Of a stretch of DNA of 64,000 nt, positions 45,738-54,269 are shown piece after piece. How positions within the stretch are numbered: the stretch's first letter is position 1; each line of letters opens with the position of its first letter. The stretch is from Colwellia sp. E2M01. GTDB lineage: Bacteria > Pseudomonadota > Gammaproteobacteria > Enterobacterales > Alteromonadaceae. The translations under genes and the position numbers were made by a program. Location of the stretch: positions 50,747 through 114,746 of the forward strand of contig NZ_JAHKPR010000022.1 of assembly GCF_018860585.1 (NCBI RefSeq). The letters are read 5' to 3'. The notes beneath the pieces are model-generated. The model made no database searches. It was given only the letters and a program-made list of their open reading frames with translations, and was not told the origin of the DNA.

Positions 45738-47302
45738 TGAGAAATATTGTTGTTAGAGCTGACGCTTCTCCAATACTTGCCACTGGACACATAATGCGTT
45801 GCTTAACGTTAGCACACGCATTGAAAGTACAATTTCCTAATGTCGATATTATTTTCATCACAAATAAATTACCACAAAATTTAATGATGAGGTTAACACA
45901 GTCGAAAATAAAAGTTATTTTATTGCCCTTTGATATTGACAGTGAAAATTGGCAACAAGCTAAGGATGCTAAAGCAACTATTGAAGCAATAACCTCCTTA
46001 AATATTAAAACATTAACAAATAATAAAAAAATAGACTTATTAATAGTTGATCACTACCTTATTGATTGGCAGTGGCAAGCAGAGGTAAAGGCATGTTGTC
46101 ATCAATTACTCGTTATTGATGACTTGGCTAACAGAAAACACCTTGCAGATTTTTTACTTGATCAAACACTTAACCGTCAAGGCAATGACTACGCTTTATT
46201 AGTACCACCATCTTGTCAGCTCTTATTGGGACAAAAGTTTATGCTTTTACGGGATGAGTTTACGCAACTTATTCCCTGTGCGAAAAAAAAACGAGCACAA
46301 GTCAAAGTCGTAAATAACGTTATTGAAATAAAGAACATTTTAGTAAACCTTGGTGGTTTAGATAACACCAACTTCACTGAAACTATCATATATGCATTAA
46401 TAGAATATAAAAAAAATAACCATAATTTAACCGCTGATATTGTGATGGCTAGTCATTCACCACATGCTTCACAAATACAAGCATTTACCGCGAAGCATAA
46501 CTGGCTAACACTAACAACTGATTGTAACGATATGGCCAATAAAATGCTTAAGGCTGATTTAGCTATTGGCGCTTCAGGTGCCACGGCTTGGGAGCGTTGT
46601 AGCTTGGGATTACCAACCTTAGCTATTGTTCTTGCTGATAATCAACAGTTGGTAAATAAAAACTTAACAAATCAACAAGCTATTGTTAATTTGGGTGCGT
46701 ATCAAACACTTAATTTCAACAATATTGCCAATGCCATAGCCTTACTTGAAAGTGAGCCAAGTAAATATAAAGACTTAGTAAGTAACTGTTTTAAGAGTTG
46801 TGATGGATTAGGAGTACAACAATTATTAGCTCGATTAACGCTACCTAGGGTAACGTTAGAATTGGCGAAAACTAATGATTTAAAAACAACCTTTAAATGG
46901 CAATCAAATAGCGAAATTAGACGTTACTCTCGTAATACCCAGCCAATACAATACGACGAGCATAAACAATGGTTTTTATCTAGTTTAACCATGAAAAACA
47001 GACATCTATATATAATTTGTTGTGAAAATAATAAATTGGGAATACTACGATTAGACAAACAAATAAATACACAAAAAATAACTCGCTATGAAATATCTAT
47101 TTTAATTGCACCCGAAGCACAAGGCAGAAAACTAGCACTTAGTGCTATTCATAACATTCCCAAAACGTTTGATCATTGTGAAATTTATGCGCATGTGCAC
47201 CCTGACAATATAGCCTCGCAACATTTATTTACCCAGGCGAACTTTATTAAGTTAACTTCTAACAGTTACCTGAGACCAGCTTACACGCCACCAACTCAAT
47301 AG
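45737..47302 (+). CDS. pseG: PseG sugar-nucleotide hydrolase fused to a GNAT acetyltransferase
   Basis: 521 residues. The first about 370 are PseG: R-A-D-A-S-P-I-L-A-T-G-H-I-M-R-C-L-T-L-A with the catalytic His, and the GT-B-type C-half with I-G-A-S-G-A-T-A-W-E-R-C. This removes UDP from UDP-2,4-diacetamido-2,4,6-trideoxy-altropyranose. The last about 140 residues form a GNAT domain (A-P-E-A-Q-G-R-K-L-A) that most likely acts as PseH, the N-acetyltransferase of the previous step. No other pseH is seen in the operon. TAATG overlap with the upstream stop indicates coupled translation. Confidence 0.92.
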   Translation: MRNIVVRADASPILATGHIMRCLTLAHALKVQFPNVDIIFITNKLPQNLMMRLTQSKIKVILLPFDIDSENWQQAKDAKATIEAITSLNIKTLTNNKKIDLLIVDHYLIDWQWQAEVKACCHQLLVIDDLANRKHLADFLLDQTLNRQGNDYALLVPPSCQLLLGQKFMLLRDEFTQLIPCAKKKRAQVKVVNNVIEIKNILVNLGGLDNTNFTETIIYALIEYKKNNHNLTADIVMASHSPHASQIQAFTAKHNWLTLTTDCNDMANKMLKADLAIGASGATAWERCSLGLPTLAIVLADNQQLVNKNLTNQQAIVNLGAYQTLNFNNIANAIALLESEPSKYKDLVSNCFKSCDGLGVQQLLARLTLPRVTLELAKTNDLKTTFKWQSNSEIRRYSRNTQPIQYDEHKQWFLSSLTMKNRHLYIICCENNKLGILRLDKQINTQKITRYEISILIAPEAQGRKLALSAIHNIPKTFDHCEIYAHVHPDNIASQHLFTQANFIKLTSNSYLRPAYTPPTQ

Positions 47303-47314
47303 GATTATCACTTT

Positions 47315-48385
47315 ATGCATACTTTAGAAGTTAGTATTGATGGCATTAAAATAGGTGCAAAGCACAAGCCTTATATCATTGCCGAATTATCAGCTAATCA
47401 TAATGGCTCAATTGAACTTGCCTTACAAACCATAAAAATGGCAAAAGAAATGGGTGCCGATGCAGTTAAAATTCAAACTTACACCGCTGATACTATGACC
47501 ATTGATTGCGATAAAGAAGATTTTAAAATCAGTGGTGGTTTATGGGACGGTTATACACTTTACCAACTTTATAAAGAAGCACACACTCCTTTTGAATGGC
47601 ACGAGAAACTATTTTCTTACGCAAAAGAAGTTGGGATTACCCTGTTCAGTAGTCCATTCGATGAAAGTGCTGTTGATTTATTAGAGTCACTTGATGCGCC
47701 AGCCTATAAAATAGCATCTTTTGAGTTAACCGATCTTCCTTTAATTCAATACGTAGCAAAAACATTAAAACCTATGATTATGTCTACAGGGATGGCAAAT
47801 TTACAAGAGATAGAGCAAGCAATTATTTGTGCCCAAGAAGCAGGTTGTAAAGAATTAATTATATTACATTGTATTAGCGCTTACCCTGCGCCTGCTGAAG
47901 AGTGTAACTTAGCAACCATACAAGATTTAGCCAAAAGGTTTAATGTGATTGTTGGCCTGTCTGATCACACAATAAGTAATACAGCAGCCATAACCGCAAC
48001 GGCGCTTGGCGCCAGTGTTATTGAAAAACACGTTACGTTATCACGAAAAAATAAAGGACCAGACAGTGAGTTTTCACTTGAGCCAAACGAGTTAAATTCA
48101 CTATGTACTGAAACTAAAACTGCTTGGCAAGCTATTGGCTGTGCTGGCTACGAATTAAAGCCTGCTGAGCAACAAAATAAAAATTTTCGTAGATCACTTT
48201 ATTTTGTCGAAGATATTGCCAAAAACACAATAATAACATCACAACACATTCGCAGAATAAGACCAGGTTTTGGTTTGTCGCCCAAATACTATAATGACAT
48301 TATCGGTAAAACAACAAGTCAAGCGATTAAACGAGGCACCCCCGTAGCAAGCGATTTGATACTTGAACTAAATACAGAAGCATAA
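47315..48385 (+). CDS. pseI: Pseudaminic acid synthase PseI
   Basis: Condenses the hexose with phosphoenolpyruvate to the nine-carbon acid. 356 residues: TIM-barrel NeuB domain with I-A-E-L-S-A-N-H-N-G, K-I-Q-T-Y-T-A-D-T, S-T-G-M-A-N-L and I-E-K-H-V-T-L; C-terminal SAF antifreeze-like domain (about 290-350). It follows the PseG fusion by 12 bp. The G-L-W-D-G-Y-T-L-Y-Q-L-Y segment is typical of PseI rather than sialic acid synthases. Confidence 0.95.
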   Translation: MHTLEVSIDGIKIGAKHKPYIIAELSANHNGSIELALQTIKMAKEMGADAVKIQTYTADTMTIDCDKEDFKISGGLWDGYTLYQLYKEAHTPFEWHEKLFSYAKEVGITLFSSPFDESAVDLLESLDAPAYKIASFELTDLPLIQYVAKTLKPMIMSTGMANLQEIEQAIICAQEAGCKELIILHCISAYPAPAEECNLATIQDLAKRFNVIVGLSDHTISNTAAITATALGASVIEKHVTLSRKNKGPDSEFSLEPNELNSLCTETKTAWQAIGCAGYELKPAEQQNKNFRRSLYFVEDIAKNTIITSQHIRRIRPGFGLSPKYYNDIIGKTTSQAIKRGTPVASDLILELNTEA

Positions 48386-48433
48386 CAATAACTAAAAATA
48401 AAATTTCTCGATTCATTTCACAGGAGAGTAAGC

Positions 48434-49735
48434 ATGTTAAATAATTCAGTCAAGGTTATGGAACCGTCGTTTGTTAGAAGCTTTAAGTGTGCAGGTGAAA
48501 CATGCCCAGATCATTGTTGTCACTCTTGGAAAGTAACTGTTAATAAAAAGTCTTATAAAGAGTTAAAAAAAAGCAGCAACATCATTATTCGTCAACTAGC
48601 CAATGATAATATGGAGCTAACACGTACCAGTGTAGAGAATTACGCGCATATAAAAATGGATGACAATAATAACTGTCCTTTTCTTGATGAAAATACCTTA
48701 TGTAACATTCATAAAAACTGCGGGCATCAGGCGTTACCGCACACCTGTCAAGAGTACCCTAGAGCTTTTAACTTTTTTGGTGACCAAGTTGAAGCCAGCA
48801 TGATAATGTCATGTCCAACAGTAACCAATGAAGTATTATTTAATACTGAAGCTTTTATGTTCGAATCATCCTCCAAGCTAATAACAGACCTTAATAATGG
48901 TAAAATAGGAGGCTTACCTGAAGACAATTTACCAGTATGGTTTCCTACTATTCGAGATTTTTGTTTCAATATTATGTTAAGTGAAGGGTTAAGCTTTAAT
49001 GAAAGACTATTTATTATGGGTATGTATTTAAAGCAAGCTGAACCCCATTTGAATAACCCTGCAAAATTAGCACAAATGATTAATAGCTACATATCGATGT
49101 CAGAAGATAATACTTTACAGAATATGTATAAAAACTTACCCGCTATTCCCGCGTTAAAATGGCATATCTTCCAACATCAAGATAATAAGTTTGTAGCGAC
49201 CACAGGAGTTAAATTAATAACGGATGAAAAAGACAATAAAAACTATACGGTCTCTAATTCTGATTTACGCTTTTTAGCTTGCCGAGAACACCTACTTAGC
49301 GCCTTGCGTGATGACAAAGATGAAAAAAACAATAAAAAACACAGTAAAACCGACGACAATAATACAGGTGAGATGTTCGATAAAATGTTAGCGCAGGCAA
49401 ACAATAGCCTATTGCCAGAGTATTTCGATAAGAATCCACATATATTAGTCAATTATATTTTGTATTATCTATACCACCATCAGTTTTTACTAAAGGAGCA
49501 TAAAACACCATTTCAATTTTATCGTATTATGCTTGTAGATTATTTTATGTTAACCAGTTATTTATCGGGTATTGCCGTAAATTTAGGTGAATTAACTGAC
49601 GAATGGTTAGCACAATTATTTCAGTCTTACTCTAGACGTAGCCAACACAGAATCAATTTCATTGAAGGGATTGAAGAGCAATTAAAAAGTGCTGGAAGCG
49701 AAAGTGATGCGGCTATATTCTCACTCTTAAAATAA
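48434..49735 (+). CDS. fliB: Flagellin lysine-N-methylase FliB
   Basis: 433 residues. Cys-rich N-terminal part: C19, C24, C28, C29 (C-x4-C-x3-C-C), then C81, C90, C96, C105 and C127 around C-P-F-L-D-E-N-T-L-C and C-Q-E-Y-P-R. These are the hallmarks of FliB, which methylates surface lysines of flagellin in Salmonella; the cysteines probably bind an iron-sulfur cluster. It follows pseI by 48 bp with GGAGAG as ribosome binding site. The rest is mostly helical and less conserved. Confidence 0.88.
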   Translation: MLNNSVKVMEPSFVRSFKCAGETCPDHCCHSWKVTVNKKSYKELKKSSNIIIRQLANDNMELTRTSVENYAHIKMDDNNNCPFLDENTLCNIHKNCGHQALPHTCQEYPRAFNFFGDQVEASMIMSCPTVTNEVLFNTEAFMFESSSKLITDLNNGKIGGLPEDNLPVWFPTIRDFCFNIMLSEGLSFNERLFIMGMYLKQAEPHLNNPAKLAQMINSYISMSEDNTLQNMYKNLPAIPALKWHIFQHQDNKFVATTGVKLITDEKDNKNYTVSNSDLRFLACREHLLSALRDDKDEKNNKKHSKTDDNNTGEMFDKMLAQANNSLLPEYFDKNPHILVNYILYYLYHHQFLLKEHKTPFQFYRIMLVDYFMLTSYLSGIAVNLGELTDEWLAQLFQSYSRRSQHRINFIEGIEEQLKSAGSESDAAIFSLLK

Positions 49736-49839
49736 TAATTAATTTTAAATATCTAATAAAGATTCGAGTGGTGATATCACTAAAGTATTAACCTGAGATT
49801 GTATATAAATCTTAGGCCAAATTAAGTAGGATAAGTTAA

Positions 49840-51144
49840 ATGAGTAAACGTGTGTTAGTGGTTGGTGGTGGCGTTGTTGGGATTACAGCTGCCTATTTTA
49901 AAGCATTACAAGGTTTCAACGTCACTCTGCTTGAAGCATCAAATGAAATAGGTGGCTTACTTAAAAGTAGTAAGTCTGCATTTGGTTACTTTGACTATGG
50001 TGTTCACATTGCTAGTCGTACAGGTCAAACTGAACTTGATAATTTTTTATTTGGCTCAAACAATGAGCATTTACATTCCTTTAACACTCAACAAGCGGGA
50101 AGCTTTTTTAATCAAGAGCTTACCGAGTTCTCACCTTTTTTAAACTTCAACTCTTTAAATGAGCAAGATAAAATAAATGCAAGTTATGAATTAATCACAG
50201 CACAGCAACTTACCGACTTTGATGATTTAGAAAGCGCATTAAGAGTACGTTACGGCGAAACAGTCTACCAAAAAGCTTTTCTACCATTTATTCATCAAAC
50301 ATTTGGTGTTTCTCCAGCAGATCTCCCAGCCTATTACATACATTTTTTTGATATGTATCGTGTTGTTGCTTTTGACGAAGCAACAAGTTGCGCATTAAAA
50401 AATGTTGATTATATAAACGATAAAATAGGTTTTCACAAAGCAACTGCCGGCGTTGAAAAGTATTACCCCAAAAAAGGCGGTATTGCAAATTGGACACAAG
50501 ATCTTTACCAACAAGTACTTTCATTAGGTGTCAAAGTACTAGTTAATACCACTGTCACTTCAATAGATTACAATAATGAAGAAATAACAGTTACTTATGA
50601 TGATAACGAACATAGCTTTGACGAAATAGTGTGGACTATATCTTCAGCGATACTTCCTCGTTTTATTCCACTTAAAAGTCAAACTAAAAAACCAACATTT
50701 AGAAAAACAGTGTTACTTGATTTTGTTTACGAGTTTCCGGTTCTTTCTGATTGTAAATATATTAATAATTACTCCTCAACCCAGGTCTCAACTAGATTGA
50801 CCTGTTATCAAAACTTGTTACCAAATAATAAATTTTATGCGGTCACCGTAGAAGTACTTGTTGATGAATCAAAAGATAACAACGAATTAGTTGCGCAAGT
50901 ATCAGAAGAATTAAACGAGATGGGACTAATAGCACCAACCAACACATGTATATTTCGTCAATATAGACTTATTAGTGAAGGTTTCCCCATTATAACTAAA
51001 GAAAACGATAAACTATTGAAACTGTTAAATGGAGAAATAGAAACTCGCTATCCTAAAATTAAGTTATTAGGTCGTAGTTCGTCTAAAGGTTTTTTTATGT
51101 CTGAGTTATTAATTGATGCATATAACAGTTGTAAACAGACATAA
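49840..51144 (+). CDS. FAD/NAD(P)-binding amine-oxidase-like oxidoreductase
   Basis: 434 residues. N-terminal Rossmann motif V-V-G-G-G-V-V-G-I-T-A-A with E at the end of the second strand (L-L-E-A-S-N-E-I-G-G-L), as in protoporphyrinogen-oxidase, phytoene-desaturase and UDP-galactopyranose-mutase families. A C-terminal L-L-G-R-S-S-S-K-G segment would contact the FAD. Cytosolic, no signal peptide. Last gene of the plus-strand island, 104 bp after fliB and tail to tail with the acyltransferase-like gene. Similar proteins occur in nonulosonate and flagellin-modification loci; the substrate is unknown. Confidence 0.8.
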   Translation: MSKRVLVVGGGVVGITAAYFKALQGFNVTLLEASNEIGGLLKSSKSAFGYFDYGVHIASRTGQTELDNFLFGSNNEHLHSFNTQQAGSFFNQELTEFSPFLNFNSLNEQDKINASYELITAQQLTDFDDLESALRVRYGETVYQKAFLPFIHQTFGVSPADLPAYYIHFFDMYRVVAFDEATSCALKNVDYINDKIGFHKATAGVEKYYPKKGGIANWTQDLYQQVLSLGVKVLVNTTVTSIDYNNEEITVTYDDNEHSFDEIVWTISSAILPRFIPLKSQTKKPTFRKTVLLDFVYEFPVLSDCKYINNYSSTQVSTRLTCYQNLLPNNKFYAVTVEVLVDESKDNNELVAQVSEELNEMGLIAPTNTCIFRQYRLISEGFPIITKENDKLLKLLNGEIETRYPKIKLLGRSSSKGFFMSELLIDAYNSCKQT

Positions 51145-51211
51145 TTTAACTTTTAAAGTAAGTAAAATAGTATATTAATACTTAACCAATATATAAAAAA
51201 TCATCTAAATA

Positions 51212-52240
51212 TTAGCTAAAGACTAAAGTGACGTTGGCTTCTATATGTATTTCGTTACTGAAACCTTCCTTAAAAAAGCCGATAGAATGTTCTTTTTCTG
51301 TCGGTTTTGGTTGCTCAAATAAATGAGAGCGATGTCCAAGAAAATATCGTTGTACACCCAATTTTTTCATATAGGTAATTGCTTCAAATTGAATGATATG
51401 ACCCAGTGGCAAATCAAAAAGCTCTCTATCATAAACCCCAACGCTGTATGAAGCTTGCAGAGGACTGATGTTAAAAAGCCCTATTGCTATTAATTTACTA
51501 TTATCATCGTGTATAGAAATACAAAAAGCTTCTTGGTTATTAACCATCTTCTGTTGTAATTTCCAAGTTGTAAACGATCTCGTTTCCTTACCTGATACTT
51601 GTATATGAAAATCTCTGAATTGATTCAGTAAATCATCAGACATATGGGTATGTAGTTGCGGCTGCCATAATTTCATACCTTTATTAATGAGCGATCGATA
51701 GCTCTTTCTAAATGATTTTTTAATGTTGACAATATCATCACTTAAATCAGCAATTAGAAATTGTTGGTAATTCACCGCTTCAATCGCAGGTGAAAAGATA
51801 CGCTGCCATAAAACATCTGTAAGCGGACAATAAGTCAAAAAAATATTGTTATTTGTACTAGCGCTAAATGCTTTTAATGAATTAAAACATTGCTGATATA
51901 TTTTTTTTATTGTTTTTTTACTTGTATTCACAACAAAAACAGGAGGGATTATATGCTTACAATTACTTTGTAATGTATAGATATCGCCTATTTGATATAA
52001 CGTTAATGGCCATATTGCTACAGGTATGTTGTTTTCAAAAATGGTAATAGACAGATCTGTTGCTGTGGATAAATAAGCTTTATGGTAGTGAATTGTAGAA
52101 GCTACATATTCTGAAGTAGCACTATGACTTGTGGCTAATACTGCTTGCCAATCTAATACGTTATCTTTTAAATACGATACTTTTGTAAATGTATCTTCAA
52201 CTATTTTCTGTAATAAAGCACTCTGATCACACATGCTCAT
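51212..52240 (-). CDS. FemAB/GNAT-like acyltransferase
   Basis: About 342 residues. The C-terminal half has a GNAT/FemAB-like pattern: S-F-R-K-S-Y-R-S-L-I-N-K-G (about 176-188), then A-I-G-L-F-N-I-S and Y-S-V-G-V-Y-D-R-E. Such proteins transfer acyl or aminoacyl groups to amines on sugars or peptides. The frame could open at a TTG at 52249, but the ATG at 52240 overlaps the upstream stop as ATGA, so that is taken as start. Last gene of the three-gene cassette. Exact substrate unknown. Confidence 0.75.
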   Translation of the reverse strand: MSMCDQSALLQKIVEDTFTKVSYLKDNVLDWQAVLATSHSATSEYVASTIHYHKAYLSTATDLSITIFENNIPVAIWPLTLYQIGDIYTLQSNCKHIIPPVFVVNTSKKTIKKIYQQCFNSLKAFSASTNNNIFLTYCPLTDVLWQRIFSPAIEAVNYQQFLIADLSDDIVNIKKSFRKSYRSLINKGMKLWQPQLHTHMSDDLLNQFRDFHIQVSGKETRSFTTWKLQQKMVNNQEAFCISIHDDNSKLIAIGLFNISPLQASYSVGVYDRELFDLPLGHIIQFEAITYMKKLGVQRYFLGHRSHLFEQPKPTEKEHSIGFFKEGFSNEIHIEANVTLVFS

Positions 52241-53160
52241 TCCGTCCAATTAGCCTGGACATGACAAGGCAATAACCATACTTTTTCACATTGCTGACGC
52301 TGATAATCAAAATAACTTCTTTGCTGTTCAATAATAGTAAAAGGTATTAATTTAGCTAAGCTTTCTTCTGTTAATGCTAATTGCGATATTGTTGATTGAG
52401 AAATCACAACATTTGACGGTAGTCTTTTATTAAACTGGTCAACATTATTTAATATCTGTGGAAATATTTGATGAATTCTTACTAAGTTAGCTTTTATTTT
52501 TTCTGCTGATAATTCAACCAATTCTTTAATACTTTTTTCCATCACTGGCGTAAGCATTGGTTTGGCTTGCAATGTAGCTTCTTTAAAAGGCGCTATATTA
52601 ATTTGCTCCAAAACTTTGTCAATATTTTGTTCCATCAACATTCGTTGTGCTGTTAACTTATGGTAGTCTGCATCAAACTGACAAACAACTATCGCCCCTA
52701 TAGAGACAGGAATAACTTTTGGTAAAGAAATAAGACAAAAAGGTGCATTATTAGGGAACAATTCACTTTTATCGTTAGTTAATATAAGTGAATCAACAGC
52801 ATCCTCAATCAATACTTTATTATATATCTGCTGATTTATTTGTGTTTTTTCTCCCCACTGGTGGTAAATAACTTGCTGAGAAGATTGTGACAAAGCCGTT
52901 GTAGTTGGTGTACTTAAATGAGATATAGCAGACAATACACAGTGAGATGAAAAAGGCTGCACAAAAGTTAACTGTGGCCTTGCAAGCTCTTTTACCGCGG
53001 AAATTGCCATCATGCCAACTCTAGCGCGTGAAAAATAGACAACTTTATATGGTGCATACAAACTAGCGAAATATTGTTCTATTTCTTCTAGCCTTGTCAT
53101 GTTATCAGTAATTGTTTTACTATTAATCTCTGTTTGCGGCCACATCCAAATATTTTTCAT
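52237..53160 (-). CDS. Degenerate DegT/DnrJ aminotransferase-like protein
   Basis: About 307 residues, unannotated by resemblance alone. Residues 118-124 read I-E-D-A-V-D-S and 145-156 read S-L-P-K-V-I-P-V-S-I-G-A, placed as the cofactor Asp and PLP Lys (K148) motifs of DegT-family sugar aminotransferases. The protein is about 70 residues shorter than PseC and the Gly-rich E-G-G after the Lys is lost. It may be a reduced aminotransferase or a non-catalytic relative. The ATG at 53160 overlaps the methyltransferase stop (TAATG), so a GTG two codons earlier is less likely. Confidence 0.65.
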   Translation of the reverse strand: MKNIWMWPQTEINSKTITDNMTRLEEIEQYFASLYAPYKVVYFSRARVGMMAISAVKELARPQLTFVQPFSSHCVLSAISHLSTPTTTALSQSSQQVIYHQWGEKTQINQQIYNKVLIEDAVDSLILTNDKSELFPNNAPFCLISLPKVIPVSIGAIVVCQFDADYHKLTAQRMLMEQNIDKVLEQINIAPFKEATLQAKPMLTPVMEKSIKELVELSAEKIKANLVRIHQIFPQILNNVDQFNKRLPSNVVISQSTISQLALTEESLAKLIPFTIIEQQRSYFDYQRQQCEKVWLLPCHVQANWTE

Positions 53161-53879
53161 TACCACTTCCTGACAAGAATATCTTCACGAGTATTTGAAA
53201 AGGGAAGTTGTTTATTTTGTGGGACAAGGTAGGTTTCATAGCCCATCTGACGATATCTCATCAGTAACATTAAGACTAATGAATCATCGAGACTTCCCGC
53301 TTCAAATTGATTCCAATTTACTTCGGGATCATTTTCTTCACCACTCCAATTTTTATGGAAGGTCTTACCTTCATCTGACGATAAAAACCGCTTCTTTTTG
53401 GTCGCATTAGGTAAATCAGCAAGTAATAAAGTACCACCACTTTTTAACAATTTAACTAAAGAATCGACAAACATAATAAAATCATTTTCAAGATAAACAC
53501 AATGAAAGACACTATAAACAATAATAGCATCCGCTTTATTTTGATAGGTGTCGACAAATGAGTTATCTGGAAATTGTACATCCACTTTCGTAATATTATC
53601 AGCGTCAGGCAGTAAAGATAACATTTCTTTACTATCAACCAATACCAAGTTGTTTTTATAAGTTTGGCTATTATTAATCAACTTTTTAACAGGATCAGAG
53701 CAGCCACAACCAATATCAATAATAAGTGCATTTTCTTGTGTTAACGCTGGAAGTTTTGAACATACATCATCAAAAATATTCAGTTCGTCATCACTTTGTT
53801 TTAAATAGCGACCGCACTTTTCTGTGGTCGTTAAGCTATTATCTACTGCTTTTTCTTTATAAAAATCAAAATATTTCAT
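53160..53879 (-). CDS. Class I SAM-dependent methyltransferase
   Basis: 239 residues. SAM motif I I-I-D-I-G-C-G-C-S-D-P (about 53-63), the acidic end of the second strand (V-L-V-D-S), and L-K-S-G-G-T-L-L-L-A-D as motif III. First gene of the cassette, 37 bp behind a sigma-54-type site. Probably methylates a sugar or amino group of the flagellar glycan; small-molecule and protein targets cannot be told apart from sequence. Confidence 0.85.
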   Translation of the reverse strand: MKYFDFYKEKAVDNSLTTTEKCGRYLKQSDDELNIFDDVCSKLPALTQENALIIDIGCGCSDPVKKLINNSQTYKNNLVLVDSKEMLSLLPDADNITKVDVQFPDNSFVDTYQNKADAIIVYSVFHCVYLENDFIMFVDSLVKLLKSGGTLLLADLPNATKKKRFLSSDEGKTFHKNWSGEENDPEVNWNQFEAGSLDDSLVLMLLMRYRQMGYETYLVPQNKQLPFSNTREDILVRKW

Positions 53880-53915
53880 ATATATTCATCGCGCCGAGTA
53901 ATGTTTTAAAATTAA

Positions 53916-53931
53916 AGCATAAATTGCGCCA
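53916..53931 (-). promoter_or_regulatory. Candidate sigma-54 promoter of the methyltransferase cassette
   Basis: Minus strand TGGCGCAATTTATGCT: TGGC at -24 and GC at -12 with the right ten-base gap, 37 bp upstream of the methyltransferase gene. It is as good as the flrBC site. Confidence 0.6.
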
Positions 53932-53993
53932 AAGGATAAGATAAATAATACTTTAAAGGGGTTACTATTAAAAAATATAAATAATCATTTAAC

Positions 53994-54254
53994 TTATGTT
54001 AAAGAGATATGTTTAGGTAACTCATATTGTAGAATATCAACTAAATATACATAGTCACGTCGTTGCTGTGCGTCATGCATAATTTCTATTAGTTGTACTA
54101 ATACGTGAAGTGTTTCTTGATTAAAAGTTGAGGAAAGCGTTAATAATTCGTCAAAAACTTGGCTCAACAATTCATTTCCTTGACCTTCTTTTGCTTGTAG
54201 CAGTGCGGTAGATGCTTGATCAATACTGTCAAAAAGTTTTTTATATTTCATCAT
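53994..54254 (-). CDS. Small helical protein behind the Maf genes
   Basis: 86 residues, not recognised. No signal peptide or membrane helix. The sequence predicts three or four amphipathic helices (A-S-T-A-L-L-Q-A-K, L-L-S-Q-V-F-D-E-L-L, V-L-V-Q-L-I-E-I-M). It starts 15 bp after the 437-residue DUF115 gene, with ATG-ATG at 54254/54251. The position suggests a partner or chaperone in flagellin modification or export; this is inference. Confidence 0.7.
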   Translation of the reverse strand: MMKYKKLFDSIDQASTALLQAKEGQGNELLSQVFDELLTLSSTFNQETLHVLVQLIEIMHDAQQRRDYVYLVDILQYELPKHISLT

Positions 54255-54269
54255 CTTATTTCTACGTTG

